Shown here in pieces: positions 40,802-42,071 of a stretch of DNA of 42,071 bases. The notes under the pieces are model-generated. The model made no database searches. It saw only the letters and a list, made by a program, of their open reading frames with translations, and had not been told where the DNA came from. The position numbers were made by a program, and so were the translations under genes. How positions within the stretch are numbered: position 1 is the first letter of the stretch; each line of letters starts with the position of its first letter. Source of the stretch: Deltaproteobacteria bacterium (GTDB lineage: Bacteria > Myxococcota_A > Polyangia > Haliangiales > Haliangiaceae); assembly GCA_021413675.1 (NCBI GenBank), contig JAIOQA010000350.1, positions 1-42,071 on the forward strand, given 5' to 3'.

Positions 40802-41656
40802 TCACTGACAGGTCGAGCAGAACACGCTGCACAGCCCGGCGGCCGAGCAGCACTTGTCGCGGAAGGTCTCGCCGTTGGCGCCGCAGAGCACGCTCGCGCA
40901 CACGTCGCCCTCGCTGAGCTCGGTGCAGGTCTGCGCGCAGGCGTTCGCGGTCGGCGTGCACGTGTCGCTCTTGCACGTGTAGTCGGTGCAGACGCACGAC
41001 TGGGTGCCGGGGCCGCAGCCGCTGTTGGTCGCCATGCCGCAGGCGCCGCAGCCGGTGACCGTCGAGGGCTGGCACGTCGTGTCCTCGGTGATCCGGCTGC
41101 AGTCCTGGGTCTCGACCGCGTCGACCGGGTTGCACGCGCCGGCCTGACAGGTCGGCGTGGTGCACGTACGCGACTGCGTGCCCGTCGAGTCGCAGGTCTC
41201 GGCGAAGCCGCCGCACGCGTCGAAGTCGGTGCAGCTCTGCGCGCCGCACGCCTGGTTCTCGTTGATCGGGACCTTGATGCAGTTGCCGGTCGCCATGTCG
41301 CACGCGCCGGCGTTGCACGAGTCACCGAGGCCGACGCAGTCGACCGCCGGGAACACGCAGACGTGGGCGCCGAGATCGCAGGTGCCGGGCTTGAAGCACG
41401 GGTTCGGCGGGGTCGCGCACTCGGGGTCGCTCGAGCAGGCGACCGGCGTCGCGTCGACCGCGGCGTCGACGACGATCGCGTCGATCGAGGCGCCGTCGAT
41501 GGTGGCGGCGTCGAGCGGCGCGTGGCAGTGGCCGTCGGCGCCGCAGGTCTGGCCTGGCGGGCACTCGCCGGCGGGCCCGCACGCGAGGTCGGCCTTGAAC
41601 GTCGGGTTGAAGCAACCGGCGACCAGCGTGAGCGCGATCAAATAGACATGGCGCAT
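40802..41656 (-). CDS. Cysteine-rich lipoprotein
   Basis: 284 residues. The signal [15 protein letters not shown] has lipobox V-A-G-C (Cys15). The mature part has one early Cys cluster ([20 protein letters not shown]), a D/A linker (about 49-72) and then dense repeated Cys blocks ([45 protein letters not shown] and others). This is the MYXO-CTERM-type tandem Cys pattern common in large secreted myxobacterial proteins. The C-terminal part ([27 protein letters not shown]) resembles a Kazal-like element. Function unknown, likely cell-surface. It lies 11 bases after the preceding gene on the same strand. Confidence 0.82.
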   Translation of the reverse strand: MRHVYLIALTLVAGCFNPTFKADLACGPAGECPPGQTCGADGHCHAPLDAATIDGASIDAIVVDAAVDATPVACSSDPECATPPNPCFKPGTCDLGAHVCVFPAVDCVGLGDSCNAGACDMATGNCIKVPINENQACGAQSCTDFDACGGFAETCDSTGTQSRTCTTPTCQAGACNPVDAVETQDCSRITEDTTCQPSTVTGCGACGMATNSGCGPGTQSCVCTDYTCKSDTCTPTANACAQTCTELSEGDVCASVLCGANGETFRDKCCSAAGLCSVFCSTCQ

Positions 41657-41667
41657 GGGGTCTCCGA

Positions 41668-42071
41668 TCAGAAGCGGCCGGCGGCGGCGAGGCCGAGCTG
41701 CTCGGACCCCAGGGTCGGCGCGATCGTGATCGCGCTGGCCTCGGCGGAGTGGCGATGGCCGAGGTAGTAGAGGACGCCGCCGGCGACGAGCATGCCGGCG
41801 CCGACGCCGGTGAAGATGTACATCGATCGCTCGGCCGACTTGCCCTGGTCGTAGCGGACCGGATCGAACGTGTCCCAGCCCGCGGCCTCGCCCGAGATGC
41901 GGTGCGCGTGCACGCCGAAACCGATGCCGACGCCGAGCGCGACCACGCCGGCGCCAGCGCTGGCGAGGCCGGCGATCCGCAGGCCGCGGCCCGGGCGCGA
42001 TGCGGGGGCCTCGACCGGGGCGGGCGGGCGCGGCTTCAGCGCGGCGGCGGCGCGGGCGTCGGCCTCGGCCT
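41668..42071 (-). CDS. C-terminal part of a membrane protein (gene continues beyond the window)
   Basis: Partial: the reading frame is open to base 42071. The visible 133 or so residues begin with an Ala/Glu/Arg helix (AEADARAAAALKPRPPAPVEAP), then a basic stretch and two transmembrane helices (RIAGLASAGAGVVALGVGIGFGV and MYIFTGVGAGMLVAGGVLYYLG), ending in a short tail (APTLGSEQLGLAAAGRF). In myxobacteria such C-termini usually follow an N-terminal TPR domain or PEGA domain; here that part is outside the window. It ends 11 bases before the Cys-rich lipoprotein, likely one operon. Confidence 0.78.
   Translation of the reverse strand, partial: AEADARAAAALKPRPPAPVEAPASRPGRGLRIAGLASAGAGVVALGVGIGFGVHAHRISGEAAGWDTFDPVRYDQGKSAERSMYIFTGVGAGMLVAGGVLYYLGHRHSAEASAITIAPTLGSEQLGLAAAGRF

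Overview
This is a very high-GC stretch, apparently from a myxobacterium (Myxococcota), most likely near the Kofleriaceae/Haliangium branch. The reasons are the extreme G/C third positions, the many lipoproteins whose mature N-termini are low-complexity D/A/P linkers (runs such as DADP, DAAP, DASP), an ECF sigma factor paired with an unusual membrane protein, and a DUF4157 toxin-like protein. Taxonomy is inferred from style, not from a marker gene. No rRNA, tRNA or CRISPR was seen.

Region by region. 1-430 has no convincing gene: the left 144 bases resemble the 5' end of a group II intron running off the left edge, followed by an AT-rich promoter region. 431-1767 is a TetR regulator and a small lipoprotein. 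1784-10618 is a divergent locus that I read as a beta-1,3-glucan (fungal cell-wall) attack system. Leftward it encodes a secreted ConA/LamG-like lipoprotein, an ECF sigma factor, a membrane-anchored putative anti-sigma protein, a secreted protein with a Pro/Ser/Thr linker and a thaumatin-like lipoprotein. Rightward it encodes three lipoproteins: a TOS1-like protein, a GH64 beta-1,3-glucanase and a GH128 beta-1,3-glucanase with a carbohydrate-binding tail. 10648-12456 is a HEAT/DUF1963 protein.

12481-19308 (leftward) is a six-gene operon of membrane proteins, mostly joined by 4-base ATGA overlaps and ending in a LolC/LolE-like permease; its role is unknown. 19497-24577 (rightward) is a compact terpenoid cluster: polyprenyl diphosphate synthase, UbiA/MenA-type prenyltransferase, condensation-fold acyltransferase, SAM methyltransferase and a Pyr4/PaxB-type membrane terpene cyclase. 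That is nearly the enzyme set of fungal meroterpenoid pathways. 24653-26644 holds an MBL-like hydrolase-family protein, a lipoprotein and a small membrane protein.

26689-29620 is a chromate/oxidative-stress module: chrA and a Tat-exported SOD (chrC-like) on one strand, chrB on the other, with a near-perfect 20-bp palindrome overlapping both promoters. 29617-34071 contains a beta-propeller lipoprotein, a MutL/GlmL-type ASKHA protein and a TPR lipoprotein. 34076-35195 holds three small genes, two encoding membrane proteins. 35336-39028 encodes a 1230-residue protein with a DUF4157 (eCIS-type) metallopeptidase-like leader, a region matching the catalytic boxes of ubiquitin-specific proteases, and a C-terminal HAE...CxxC deaminase-like module; it is probably the most novel item here. 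39029-40767 is a thioesterase coupled to a hydroxyacid-oxoacid transhydrogenase. 40802-42071 is a Cys-rich lipoprotein and the C-terminal part of a membrane protein cut by the window edge.

Together the genes suggest a predatory or antagonistic soil/marine bacterium with tools against eukaryotes (glucan hydrolases, a possible deubiquitinase-like toxin) and a small specialised-metabolite cluster. Function calls rest on motif recognition by eye; starts are uncertain where stated.
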